Shown: positions 16,708 to 25,156 of the stretch, one piece after another
Numbering within the stretch: the stretch's first letter is position 1
How the letters are laid out: each line of letters opens with the position of its first letter
Assembly: GCF_019024285.1 (NCBI RefSeq)
Contig: NZ_WMKZ01000040.1
Coordinates: 1 to 32,319 of the forward strand
Origin: Alkalihalobacterium elongatum
GTDB lineage: Bacteria; Bacillota; Bacilli; Bacillales; Bacillaceae_F
Length of the DNA stretch: 32,319 bases
Direction: 5' to 3'
Translations under genes and position numbers: made by a program
Notes under the pieces: model-generated
Seen by the model: only the letters and a program-made list of their open reading frames with translations
What the model was told of the DNA's origin: nothing
Database searches by the model: none

Positions 16708-18231
16708 TTATTTTCCTTTCTTAAAGCTGTTTGCAAAAGTACAGTCACCATCTTGATTCAAAAGTTTTAGGCATGATGTACATTTGTATTCAAAAGATTG
16801 GAATAACCCTTGTTGTATTAATGTGCCATATGGCCTCGCTATATCAATTACAATGTTTTCCTCTATATTTTTCTTGTCATATCTACATATGTTACAAGCG
16901 TTTTCAAAGATAATTGTTTCATCGCCAATAGCATTATGATAATCTTGCTCCCTTAAACTATGCTCTATAAAGGAAGTAATTAAGGTTTCCTCGTCTTCCC
17001 TGTCACTAGAAGATGGTGTTGTTCTCAATGCAAATTCGCGATATCCAGAAAAAGCAATATTGTTAATTCCCTCTAAATCATTTAGGTTAACTTCCCCAAG
17101 GCCATATTCAGAAGCAGATGATATTTCTCCCATTGCTTTGAAAAGGTCCAGTATATTTAATGGATAGGAATGTTCAGCACTCATAATAAAACGCTTATTT
17201 ACATTCTTTTCTCCATGTAACCTTATTTCCTGAATCCATTGTTCTGTACATGAACCTAATACCTTTAAAATATGTTCCAACTGATTAGAAAATCCCTTAT
17301 TTAATAGTTTTTTTTCATATTTTAATAATTCCACTTCAATTTCTTTCATTGTCTTTACAAGTGAATCACTCTCTATCAATTCAATTAATGCCTTTTCATG
17401 ATTTTTTACAATACTCTCTAATTCATTAGCATAAATTACATGTGTTATAGAGCTGGCAGTTGTATCTAGAAACGCATTCATTATTATGTAACGGATATTA
17501 GAATACTGTTGAGAATTAAATTCGGGAAATAGTTCCTTTAAATTATTCTCGATATCCTCATTTAATTGAATAATGCTGTCGTATTTTTCAATCCTTTTAT
17601 CTGGGAAATCAAAACTAACTTGTTTTATAAAGTCAAATATTTCATTATCTTTCAAAAGGATCTCACTTGGGATATATAAAGCATAGTCTGAAGGGTTGAT
17701 ATGTAGGTGTTTAATTAAATTGCTTTTGAATTTTGGTTTTTTTATATTGGGATTATCCTTTTGATAATCTTCCTTAAATTTTATGTAGCTTTTCTTATAT
17801 GGTTCTTTATCTAAATATTCATACACTAAACAATCTTTAATATAGTTAATGTAATCATTTGGTGAAGGAAACGTACTATTATTCCACCGATTAAAAAATT
17901 CTATATCTGTTTTAGTAATCGGGACATTCGTATTAATGATAAACGATTCCCCTAACTTACCTGACTTCCTATATGTATGATAAAAATTATACAGTGTATG
18001 TCGAATAGCCTCACTATATCTCGTAAAATAATCCCTTTTATAAAACTTTGCTTCAATATATCTATTATTTCCCTTGTTAACTCTAATATCAGCACCATAT
18101 TCAACCCCAACGTACCCCTTAGGAAAGTTTTCATAAATTGAAACAAGTTCCTTACACGCAATTAGAAGTTGAAAGTAAAAACCAGCAATAGAATGTTTTA
18201 CATCTGTAGATTTACCATCATTAGAACTCAT
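16708..18231 (-). CDS. Cap4-like (DUF4297) nuclease effector of the Lamassu/ABC-3C operon
   Basis: A 507-residue protein. The N-terminal domain matches the Cap4/DUF4297 restriction-fold nuclease: helix GFYFQLLIACKEL, then Glu44 and Asp48 in VGVEYGADIRV, and Glu60-x-Lys62 in YIEAKFYK, an E/D-ExK site. The middle (about 200-400) is helical and probably binds partner subunits. The C-terminus has paired cysteines (NACNIC and KCTSC), a likely zinc ribbon. In Lamassu/DdmABC systems this subunit degrades DNA when the SMC complex is triggered by phage or plasmid. First gene of the operon; AGAAGAGA lies about 6 nt before the ATG. I see no clear promoter. Confidence 0.82.
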   Translation of the reverse strand: MSSNDGKSTDVKHSIAGFYFQLLIACKELVSIYENFPKGYVGVEYGADIRVNKGNNRYIEAKFYKRDYFTRYSEAIRHTLYNFYHTYRKSGKLGESFIINTNVPITKTDIEFFNRWNNSTFPSPNDYINYIKDCLVYEYLDKEPYKKSYIKFKEDYQKDNPNIKKPKFKSNLIKHLHINPSDYALYIPSEILLKDNEIFDFIKQVSFDFPDKRIEKYDSIIQLNEDIENNLKELFPEFNSQQYSNIRYIIMNAFLDTTASSITHVIYANELESIVKNHEKALIELIESDSLVKTMKEIEVELLKYEKKLLNKGFSNQLEHILKVLGSCTEQWIQEIRLHGEKNVNKRFIMSAEHSYPLNILDLFKAMGEISSASEYGLGEVNLNDLEGINNIAFSGYREFALRTTPSSSDREDEETLITSFIEHSLREQDYHNAIGDETIIFENACNICRYDKKNIEENIVIDIARPYGTLIQQGLFQSFEYKCTSCLKLLNQDGDCTFANSFKKGK

Positions 18232-18799
18232 TATTATCTCTTCTTTCTTATAAAGTTAAATTATTTCCTATCCTTCTATTATTGAAGAATGATACTACGA
18301 GATAGTTAGTTGGATCTTAAACTTTAGATTTAAAACAAGAATAGGACCACTTTTAGTTGATTAGATACCACTATTAATATACAAAATTATACATTAAGTA
18401 AAAAGAGTGGTCTATACACCCACTTCTTAAATCATCTTCGATCTACTGATCAATTATTGTTATTATCGTTTGAATTAATCAGGTTGCTGGTTAGTCCCAT
18501 AAATAATTTAACTGTTAATGTTGTTGGTGGTTGAGCTTTGTTTAAGATATTCACTTACTGTATCCCTAGAAATACCAAGCTCTTTTGCTACCTGTGTTTA
18601 AGATACCCCTTCAAATATAAAGAAAAGAAGATATCTTCTATACAATATATGAGACTATTGCAACTCAAGAAACATACGCTTTATAGGTTATCAAAGAATA
18701 TGAAAGGCTTTGAGGAAAGTGAATTAGAAAATTTGGTAATATGTTCACATGTTTCACCACCAATAAGCAAAAAGGACGACAAGTATTTTTTCGTCCTTT
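18232..18799. other. Non-coding region with transposase debris
   Basis: Apart from the HTH remnant at 18508-18620, there is an inverted repeat GACCACTTTT (18345-18354) with AAAAGAGTGGTC (18401-18412), possibly an old insertion-sequence end or terminator. Plus-strand frames here lack ribosome binding sites. Confidence 0.5.
18508..18620 (-). pseudogene. Remnant of a transposase/recombinase HTH domain
   Basis: The minus strand encodes EGVS, then a stop, then TQVAKELGISRDTVSEYLKQ, and ends at a TAA at 18508. This is the helix-turn-helix found at the start of IS21-type IstA and related recombinases. The internal TAA probably replaced a CAA or AAA codon. Neither the N-terminus nor the catalytic domain is present. 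Confidence 0.6.
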
Positions 18800-18800
18800 T
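18770..18800. terminator. Terminator after the small zinc-ribbon gene
   Basis: AAAAGGACGA and TCGTCCTTTT form a 10-bp perfect stem around an 11-nt loop. It starts at the stop codon of the minus-strand gene and has a U tract in both directions. Confidence 0.75.
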
Positions 18801-18982
18801 TAGTGTAATTTCCTTACTCTGTTTATCCTCTTACCAAAGTCATATGGTTGGCTGTAAAAAATTTGACCACATGATAGACATTCTACGTCACATAGCCGCT
18901 CATAATTGATTCTGTCTTTAATGTTTTCCGGATACTCCTCTATTCGAAGCACTGATAAAATTCCACCACATGTACATTTCAA
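18800..18982 (-). CDS. Small zinc-ribbon protein of unknown function
   Basis: A 60-residue protein that starts MKCTCGGILSVLRIEEYPEN and carries a second cysteine pair (VECLSCGQIF), so four cysteines can hold one zinc ion. A TTG start at 18982 lies 6-7 nt after GTAGGGTG; the in-frame GTG at 18991 falls inside that ribosome binding site. A terminator follows the stop directly. Rubredoxin-like small ribbons often bind nucleic acid or act as adaptors. I do not recognise this one. It lies between the Lamassu operon and the McrBC operon. Confidence 0.55.
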   Translation of the reverse strand: MKCTCGGILSVLRIEEYPENIKDRINYERLCDVECLSCGQIFYSQPYDFGKRINRVRKLH

Positions 18983-19151
18983 TAAAATCACCCTACTGTT
19001 TTATGATTAATTCCATTATACTTCTTATAAAGAAATTCTCAAAAAGTACAACCTTTTGAAGAACTTCCTTTATTTTTTTAGAAAAAATAGAGTATATTAG
19101 TCATAGTTAATATTATACATAAAAGTGCAAATTTTTTAAAAAAGGTTAGGT

Positions 19152-20771
19152 GTGAATTTAATGGAAAATTATTACTTGAGCGAAACCACAATATCCGATA
19201 GTTATATTACTCTTTCAAGTGTTAATTTAAAGCATGATGGTGAACTGTTTACTTTGCTAATTTTAAAACACGCAGGATTAACTCAGCATGATTTCTTTGA
19301 TTTATCAACGGAACCCACAAAAAAGAAATTATTACAAGCGACAAAAGTCTTGGCATATTTATTCATTTCTGATGATTATTTAAGAACAAAGTATAATTTT
19401 ATTAATCCTTTAGCCATGGATGGTTGGGGGAATAATCCGACAGAAGCTCTTCTAACTTGGTCAACACAAAGATTAATTAATAACGTTACAGGTGGAGGGA
19501 AGCAATGGAAATCTATTGTCATTAACGATCCTGATAACCCTAATTTAATCAAGTTGAAACACAATTATTTAGAATTTTTTAAGGACATGGAAGATAAAGT
19601 GCCGTTGGATGCTTTAAGTATTTGGTGTGCGAGGTTTAGTAACTATCCATATGAAATTCCACTATCTAATTTAATTAAAATTTTCACTCAATTTTTTAAT
19701 ATCACTGAAGATGAGAAGACATTAATCTTTTCCACAAGTAACAGAATTAGACTTGAATATGCTGAAAACAGGGTGACTTCTAATTTCATTAGATCCCTAA
19801 TTGGTAATCCAGCGAAGAACCCTGGCTGGATTGACAGTTTTGAAACTGAAGATATTGAAACACCAGAAATCCACAAATCACTTATCCAATTTGGTGGGGA
19901 GAATCTTACAATGCAAGGTCGCTCAAATATAAGCGTTGACTTCTACCAGAGATTAATTAACAAGGCCAAACAAGCAATTTTCATGGGACCTCCTGGAACA
20001 TCGAAATCATTCCTAGCCAAGGAATTATCAGAAAAATTTAATAAAGTAAAAAGAATTCAATTCCACCCTCAATATTCTTACCAAGACTTTATCGGGGGAA
20101 AAATTTTAGAAAATGGAAGTTTAAGAGATGAAAAAGGTGAGTTAATTGATTTTATAGAGAAAGCAACTTCAAGTGAAAACCCAAAAGAAGAATATTTATT
20201 AATAATCGAGGAGATTAACCGAGCTAATGTTAGTCAGGTATTCGGAGAAATGATTCAATTATTAGACCGTGGCGAATCTCTCAAATTATCTTTTAACGGA
20301 GAAGAAAAGGATTATTACTTACCGGATAATCTTAAAATTATTGGGACGATGAATACAACTGATAGGACGGTCGGCCGTATAGATTATGCTATAAAACGTC
20401 GTTTCTATCAAATATATTGTAGGCCTGAAATTGGAATTCTTATTGATAAAACAAGAATTGTGGGAAATGATTTCTCTATTGCCGACTTACTGGCAAAAAT
20501 CAACCAAAACTTATTCTCTGTTTTAAGCAATAAAGAAATGGTAATAGGACATGCTATTTTCCTTAAAGATTTTGTATATTCTACAGAAAACGATAAATTC
20601 GAATGGCCAGTAGATGATTTTGAACATTTATTTAATTTTGTTGTAATACCTTTAATTGAAGATTATTGCAATGGAAACGCTGATTTAATTATGAATGTGA
20701 TTGGAGAAAAACTTTACAATCAACAAACTGGGTCCGAGTTTGTAAAAGCTATAAAGGAATATTTGAGCTAA
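19152..20771 (+). CDS. McrB-like AAA+ GTPase subunit of a restriction system
   Basis: A 539-residue protein. Residues 1-265 are a specificity domain I cannot assign. The AAA+ motor follows: Walker A GPPGTSKS at 279-286 (Ser in place of the usual Gly), the McrB-typical FHPQYSYQDFIGG at 304-316, Walker B YLLIIEEINRAN, and the MNTTDRTVGRIDYAIKRRF block at 400-418, which corresponds to the MNTADRS signature. In McrBC, this subunit recognises the target and drives GTP-dependent translocation, while McrC cuts. GTG 19152 has AAAGG at 6 nt; ATG 19161 is an alternative. The mcrC-like gene starts 1 bp after its stop. A convergent methyltransferase suggests BsuMI-like methyl-protected restriction as an alternative to type IV restriction. 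Confidence 0.85.
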   Translation: MNLMENYYLSETTISDSYITLSSVNLKHDGELFTLLILKHAGLTQHDFFDLSTEPTKKKLLQATKVLAYLFISDDYLRTKYNFINPLAMDGWGNNPTEALLTWSTQRLINNVTGGGKQWKSIVINDPDNPNLIKLKHNYLEFFKDMEDKVPLDALSIWCARFSNYPYEIPLSNLIKIFTQFFNITEDEKTLIFSTSNRIRLEYAENRVTSNFIRSLIGNPAKNPGWIDSFETEDIETPEIHKSLIQFGGENLTMQGRSNISVDFYQRLINKAKQAIFMGPPGTSKSFLAKELSEKFNKVKRIQFHPQYSYQDFIGGKILENGSLRDEKGELIDFIEKATSSENPKEEYLLIIEEINRANVSQVFGEMIQLLDRGESLKLSFNGEEKDYYLPDNLKIIGTMNTTDRTVGRIDYAIKRRFYQIYCRPEIGILIDKTRIVGNDFSIADLLAKINQNLFSVLSNKEMVIGHAIFLKDFVYSTENDKFEWPVDDFEHLFNFVVIPLIEDYCNGNADLIMNVIGEKLYNQQTGSEFVKAIKEYLS

Positions 20772-20772
20772 T

Positions 20773-21996
20773 ATGAGCGTAATCAATATCTACGAGAACT
20801 CTTCTTATACTTTGGATAAGAGATATATTAATGAATTTAAACAATTTCTAGATGATAATAAAGATTTGCCCATGATATTACAAGGTGAAACTATAATATT
20901 TGATAACTATACCATTGGCAGCATACGTATCAAGGATTTGATTATAAATATTCAACCGCGTATTTCTAAGCTTTCTTCTAATCATTATTTAGAAATGCAG
21001 CTGTATAATGAGGGTTTGTTAAGCGACAAAATCAGTAGCCTGTTAGGAGAAAATGAAAGTTTTGGAATTCAAGAAAATCTAATTGACCTTTTTCTACAGG
21101 AAGCATTTGTTTTAGTTAACCATGGGGTAGAAGGAGATTTTGTAAAAGTAAAAGAAGAAACGAATCAAATCCGTGGGAAAATCTTGGTCAATCAGATTTC
21201 TCCTATAAATTTGTTTCAAGATAAAATTCCCATTGAATATGAAGTGCATACTTTAAACACTCCATATAATAAAATCATAAAGCTCGCAATGGACAAAGTT
21301 AGGATCCTAACAAGAAAAGGTAAGCATATTAAGCTCCATGCCCTAGTGAATTCCTATTTTGATGAAATTGATGTTGATATTACGGACTTAACCCTTTTAT
21401 TACAACAAAAAGAAGATAAAATTCACTTTGAGAATGAGAAGTATCCAATAGTTTTGGGTTTAGCAGAGAAAATTCTAAAGGATTTGAAAATGAATCTAAA
21501 AAGCAATCAAGTTACCAGCTCTTCTTATTTGGTAAACTCAAACAACCTGTTCGAAAAATATGTAAGAAAAGTCCTTTCAAAGCATATTAAGTTAAATGTC
21601 ACGAAGTGGGATAAGGCTAAAAAAATGGGTAAGTTTAAAGTAGGCACCGATGAGTATATTAAATCTTATTCACCAGATATTATGATCGATTACCATAATG
21701 ATACTAACTCGGCTTTCGCTGTACTTGATGCCAAAAATAAAGATATTTCAAATCACAATAAAATCGGTGAATTATCTGATTTATATCAACTACTTTTTTA
21801 CTGTTACGCATTGAATTCTAGTTATGGAGGATTAATATATCCTTCTTATGGTTCTCTTCAACCCATAAGAATAAATATAGATAGCTTTAAAGAAACGAAT
21901 TTATTTGCTTTTTCAGTTGATTTTTCCAAACCGATCAAAGAGCGTAATACTATTTTTGTAGATCTTATAAAGAACACATTACATTTAATTAATTAA
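20773..21996 (+). CDS. McrC-like nuclease subunit
   Basis: A 407-residue protein. The N-terminal part has the beta-rich McrC fold that docks on McrB. The C-terminal part is a PD-(D/E)XK nuclease: Pro301-Asp302 in YSPDIMIDYH, Asp319-Ala-Lys321 in AVLDAKNK, and the following helix DLYQLLFYCYAL. This catalytic Asp-Lys set looks intact. It cuts DNA when the McrB ring collides or stalls. It is transcribed with the mcrB-like gene, whose stop lies 1 bp upstream, and it ends at a bidirectional terminator shared with the convergent methyltransferase gene. Confidence 0.87.
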   Translation: MSVINIYENSSYTLDKRYINEFKQFLDDNKDLPMILQGETIIFDNYTIGSIRIKDLIINIQPRISKLSSNHYLEMQLYNEGLLSDKISSLLGENESFGIQENLIDLFLQEAFVLVNHGVEGDFVKVKEETNQIRGKILVNQISPINLFQDKIPIEYEVHTLNTPYNKIIKLAMDKVRILTRKGKHIKLHALVNSYFDEIDVDITDLTLLLQQKEDKIHFENEKYPIVLGLAEKILKDLKMNLKSNQVTSSSYLVNSNNLFEKYVRKVLSKHIKLNVTKWDKAKKMGKFKVGTDEYIKSYSPDIMIDYHNDTNSAFAVLDAKNKDISNHNKIGELSDLYQLLFYCYALNSSYGGLIYPSYGSLQPIRINIDSFKETNLFAFSVDFSKPIKERNTIFVDLIKNTLHLIN

Positions 21997-22018
21997 ATTG
22001 ATATTGATACTTAAAAGA

Positions 22019-22051
22019 AAGATGCGTCCTAATTTTGAGGATGCATCTTTT
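22019..22051. terminator. Bidirectional terminator between mcrC and the methyltransferase
   Basis: GATGCGTCC pairs with GGATGCATC (one wobble) around TAATTTTGA. The flanks are AAAGAAA on the left and TTTTTCTC on the right, so both convergent genes can end here. Confidence 0.8.
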
Positions 22052-22056
22052 TCTCA

Positions 22057-23343
22057 CTAGACTTCCATTAACTTTAACTGCTTCTCAGCAGGAATATCTG
22101 CTTCATAAGCTTGTCTCATATTTTTTATAATTTCCGAAATAACAGTGACTGTTACAGAATTACCAAGTTGTTTCTTAGCCTGCGCTGAAGAATTAGCCAA
22201 TTTAAAATCTTCAGGAAATCCTTGTAATCGAGCGCATTCCCGGTCTGAGAGGTGACGTCCTAAGTCCCATAACTTAGGAGCTCTAGCTGCGATGATGGAT
22301 GGTGCAAAGCTGTCTAAATTACAGTAATAAGCTTCTTGTATTTGAGTTTTAGCAAAATCACCCACATGAAAGCGCAAGGATTTATCTGGTTTTAAATAAG
22401 AGAATACCCCATACTTTCCTTTCTTTGTATTGGGTGCATAATTAGAGTTGTCGTGTTCTACTCTTATTTGTTCAGATGACTCAAGAGGACAACAATTAAA
22501 GTGGTACTTGATCCTACCCATTTCAAACTCACTTAAACTAAGGGAGGAATTGTTCTCATTCCATTCAATTATATCCCGTAGGGTAACCTTTTTATTTGTA
22601 GGTTTTGGAAAATCGAAAGAAACATCTTTATCAAACCCTACACAATACCATCTTTCCCTAGATTGTGGAACCCCAAAGTGTAGACTGTTTAAAATAGTCC
22701 AGTGCACATGATAACCCAATTGCTCAAGATGCTCCAGTATCGTCTCTAGGGTCTTCCCTTTTTCATGAGACTTTAACCCTTTAACGTTTTCTAATAAAAA
22801 CATTTTAGGTTTTTTCTCTTTTAATATTCTCACAATATCAAAAAAGAGTGTACCTCGTATTTCATCTTCAAATCCCTGTAATTGGCCGGCATAGCTAAAA
22901 GGTTGGCATGGAAATCCAGCAAAAAGAACGTCAAAATCGGGAATATCTGTGGTTTGTATCTTAGTTATATCTCCTTCGGGCATTTCTCCAAAGTTATTTT
23001 TATATACATCACAAGCGAATTTATCGATTTCGGATGAAAAAACACACTCCATGCCATTTTTTTCGCCTGCAAGTCTAAAGCCACCGATACCCGCAAACAA
23101 ATCAATGAATTTAAAATCGCTATTTTTTTTCATTTTTTTCCTCTCCGGAACATATTCCATTATATCTTCAATATCGGACTCTAAATAACTACAAATTCGC
23201 TCAAGTACTTCCATTCTAACATTTTCATTTTTACTTAATCGGGCCAAAGATGCTGATGTTATCCCACATTCATCACGTAATGTAGTTTTGTTCATGCCTA
23301 TATCCGCAGTTAACTTCCATAACCTATCATATGAAAAAGGCAT
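22057..23343 (-). CDS. DNA cytosine-5 methyltransferase with an N-terminal HTH domain
   Basis: A 428-residue protein. Residues 1-65 are an XRE-like HTH (LWKLTADIGMNKTTLRDECG) of the kind that lets some C5 methyltransferases repress their own promoter. Motif I is DLFAGIGGFRLA, motif IV GFPCQPFSYAG (catalytic Cys148 in the GTG-start numbering), motif VI LLENVKGL, motif VIII QSRERWYCVGF, motif IX LSDRECARLQGFP and motif X QLGNSVTVTVI. The target-recognition region is about 260-365. ATG 23343 with GGAGG at 7 nt is preferred over GTG 23349. It is convergent with the mcrBC-like pair, so it may protect host sites from it. The recognition sequence cannot be read from the protein. Confidence 0.92.
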   Translation of the reverse strand: MPFSYDRLWKLTADIGMNKTTLRDECGITSASLARLSKNENVRMEVLERICSYLESDIEDIMEYVPERKKMKKNSDFKFIDLFAGIGGFRLAGEKNGMECVFSSEIDKFACDVYKNNFGEMPEGDITKIQTTDIPDFDVLFAGFPCQPFSYAGQLQGFEDEIRGTLFFDIVRILKEKKPKMFLLENVKGLKSHEKGKTLETILEHLEQLGYHVHWTILNSLHFGVPQSRERWYCVGFDKDVSFDFPKPTNKKVTLRDIIEWNENNSSLSLSEFEMGRIKYHFNCCPLESSEQIRVEHDNSNYAPNTKKGKYGVFSYLKPDKSLRFHVGDFAKTQIQEAYYCNLDSFAPSIIAARAPKLWDLGRHLSDRECARLQGFPEDFKLANSSAQAKKQLGNSVTVTVISEIIKNMRQAYEADIPAEKQLKLMEV

Positions 23344-23364
23344 AATCACACCTCCAGTCGGTTA

Positions 23365-23392
23365 TTAATTATTCTATTTTTGTAGAATTAAT
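23365..23392. promoter_or_regulatory. Candidate operator upstream of the methyltransferase gene
   Basis: TTCTA-N6-TAGAA, extended by ATTAAT-type flanks on both sides, lies about 30 bp from the methyltransferase start codon. It is a plausible binding site for the methyltransferase's own HTH or for the divergent HTH protein. Confidence 0.4.
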
Positions 23393-23625
23393 ATACACCG
23401 AATATTATCATACGAAGGAATGTTCGTAAAGAAAAAAGTAAGCCTATCATTTTCCGTTTAGTTGAATTTTATAGTCTTAATAATAGTAGTATCTCTATTC
23501 ATATAATTATAAGAAAAGCTGTCTGTCAATTAAAAGAGTATGTATAAACCTACATATATTTTGTAATTTAAACTCATTCACATTCATACTATTATGTAAA
23601 ACAAGTTTAAGTGCGAGGTGAGAAA

Positions 23626-24138
23626 ATGAATACATTTACAGGTAAGAGTTTTGGAGAAAATCTAAGGGAAATTACTGAACGCGGTCGCCAACATCGCCAA
23701 CATAACGAAGATACAAATGATGAACTTACATTAAATATTAAAATTGATATTAATAAATTAAAGACAATTAATGATCTGTTAATTATTCAAAACAATGGGC
23801 AAAGTTATATCAAAAGGTTACTCAAAAAAGAGGAAACTCTAGATGGCTTTATCCACGAGGCCCTAAATAGGGAAATAGAACGTATTAGTATTTATTATGC
23901 TTTACATTCTGCTTCCAACACGCTCACATTAAGAGAACCCAAATCAGAAATTAAAAACCGTTTTAAAATATTAATGGAGCATTTACATATAAAGCAAACA
24001 GAATTATCAGTGTTAACGGGCATTCCCGTAAATGAATTAAGCACTGTACTAAATAATCAGTGCCCCATTTCCATGCAGCATTTTTTATTAATTTGGGATG
24101 CTCTTAATCGCCCACCTCTTGAGGAATGTTTTAATTAA
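23626..24138 (+). CDS. HTH-domain protein divergent from the methyltransferase
   Basis: A 170-residue protein (MNTFTGKSFGENLREITERG). The first 40 residues are polar. Residues 40-110 are helical and acidic. The C-terminal 60 contain an XRE-like HTH around RFKILMEHLHIKQTELSVLT and GIPVNELSTVL. The ATG at 23626 lies 7 nt after GAGGTGA; the frame extends upstream to a GTG at 23611 without a better site. It is divergent from the methyltransferase across a 282-bp gap with an inverted repeat, and a terminator follows. It may be a regulator of the restriction-modification genes or an antitoxin-like protein. I do not recognise the family. Confidence 0.65.
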   Translation: MNTFTGKSFGENLREITERGRQHRQHNEDTNDELTLNIKIDINKLKTINDLLIIQNNGQSYIKRLLKKEETLDGFIHEALNREIERISIYYALHSASNTLTLREPKSEIKNRFKILMEHLHIKQTELSVLTGIPVNELSTVLNNQCPISMQHFLLIWDALNRPPLEECFN

Positions 24139-24247
24139 GTAGAGATAAGAACAGCTATTCTCGATTTAGGTTATTTCTATTTTTGAAGAATTAATGAAAT
24201 TTATGTTATTAGTATCTAAGAAGTGCAGTGCTTCAACCGCTGTAATT

Positions 24248-24288
24248 AACCCTTCCTGTAATTCTAGTAGTTATAGGAAGGGGTTTTC
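24248..24288 (+). terminator. Terminator after the HTH gene
   Basis: AACCCTTCCTGTAA pairs with TTATAGGAAGGGGTT and is followed by TTTTCG. It lies about 110 bp after the stop. Confidence 0.7.
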
Positions 24289-24439
24289 GAGTTACAGAAT
24301 TAAAATTAAGCATCCCCATACCTGCTCCCTATAAGTGAACTAGTAGAAAAATGTCAGTGCAGACTATAGAGGGAAGCAACTTCTTCCGTAAGATGATACC
24401 TCTCCTCCGTTTATTTCCTCCATGTCATTTTTATATCAA

Positions 24440-24471
24440 TAGTCTAAAGTAGACTAGTTGATTTTAGACTA
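24440..24471. promoter_or_regulatory. Three-site TAGTCTA motif, copy A
   Basis: TAGTCTA, 3 bp, TAGACTA, 8 bp, TAGACTA, preceded by ATCAA. The first two sites form a 17-bp inverted repeat. The same arrangement with identical spacing occurs at 29341-29372. No gene starts close by on either strand. Confidence 0.65.
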
Positions 24472-24556
24472 TCAATATTAACTGTTTAATTTATGACAAA
24501 ACAGAATAGATTAATCTTCTTCCGAAATATCCCTAATTTCCCTGTAGTGTTTGAGA

Positions 24557-24610
24557 GCAACGGGAACGAGGACGAACAAAGAACAAGGGTAAGCGTTGTA
24601 AACGTCCTCG
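24557..24610 (+). ncRNA. Possible pseudoknot-forming RNA
   Basis: Two interleaved complementary pairs: GCAACG (24557-24562) with CGTTGT (24594-24599), and CGAGGACG (24567-24574) with CGTCCTCG (24603-24610). The a-b-a'-b' order is that of a pseudoknot. The stretch is GC-rich in an AT-rich, gene-poor region. No promoter or terminator could be tied to it, so expression is unknown; it may also be debris. Confidence 0.25.
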
Positions 24611-24717
24611 ACTGTCTATGGCATCTTTTTAGTTATTTAAGACACCTGTCCACGGTCTTTTGAAAATTCATCTATTGAACTTTTAACATACTAACAAAGT
24701 GTTGTAACTTAATGTAG

Positions 24718-25036
24718 CTATTTCTCATCCTTCCATAGATAAACAATTTCTTTAAATATTTGTTCTCGCAATTCTGGTTTTACCAAAATCATTGCTTCCG
24801 TGGCTAGATCAACATTTAAGCCTAATTTATCTTTCAAGAAAAATTTATTTGAAAGGAATTCAAATCCAAGTGCCATGTCAGATTTAATAAGAATATCTAT
24901 ATCACTACTAGGGGTTTGTTCATTGCGAGAATATGAGCCAAATATACCTAAAACCTTAATACCATAATCTCCCCCTCAGAAACTTTTTATATGCTAGTAT
25001 TTGCTGTTCTATGACTGCTAAGGTTATATTTCTCAT
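24718..25036 (-). pseudogene. MNT-type nucleotidyltransferase (MntA-like), frameshifted
   Basis: Starts MRNITLAVIEQQILAYKKFL and, after a frame change at a run of five G (complement of 24971-24975), continues with DYGIKVLGIFGSYSRNEQ, then SSDIDILI and NVDLATEAMILV up to a TAG at 24718. The GSYSR-N(7)-DID nucleotide-binding motif is that of minimal nucleotidyltransferases, which AMPylate HEPN toxins in MntA-HepT pairs. Removing one G restores a frame of about 105 residues. AAAGGAG lies upstream at a somewhat long distance. No HEPN partner gene is adjacent. The frameshift could be real decay or a sequencing error in the G run. Confidence 0.75.
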
Positions 25037-25156
25037 CTCAGAACTAACCACTCCTTTAAAGTACTTTTACATATGGTACTTTTCAAAAACTGCTATTCAT
25101 AATTTTAGTCATATTACTTAAGATGTTAACCTATTCCTAGAACTGAGGTGAAAGTT

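Larger units (their letters stand above)
24139..25147. other. Gene-poor stretch with structured and regulatory sequence
   Basis: Besides the broken nucleotidyltransferase gene it holds a terminator (24248-24288), a hairpin TGCTCCCTATA/TATAGAGGGAAGCA (24323-24378), the 32-bp three-site motif (24440-24471) and a pseudoknot-like repeat set (24557-24610). No intact gene is visible. Confidence 0.6.

Noticed and set aside
18538-18909. 123-codon plus-strand frame
   Set aside because: It crosses the transposase HTH remnant, a terminator and the small zinc-ribbon gene on the other strand.
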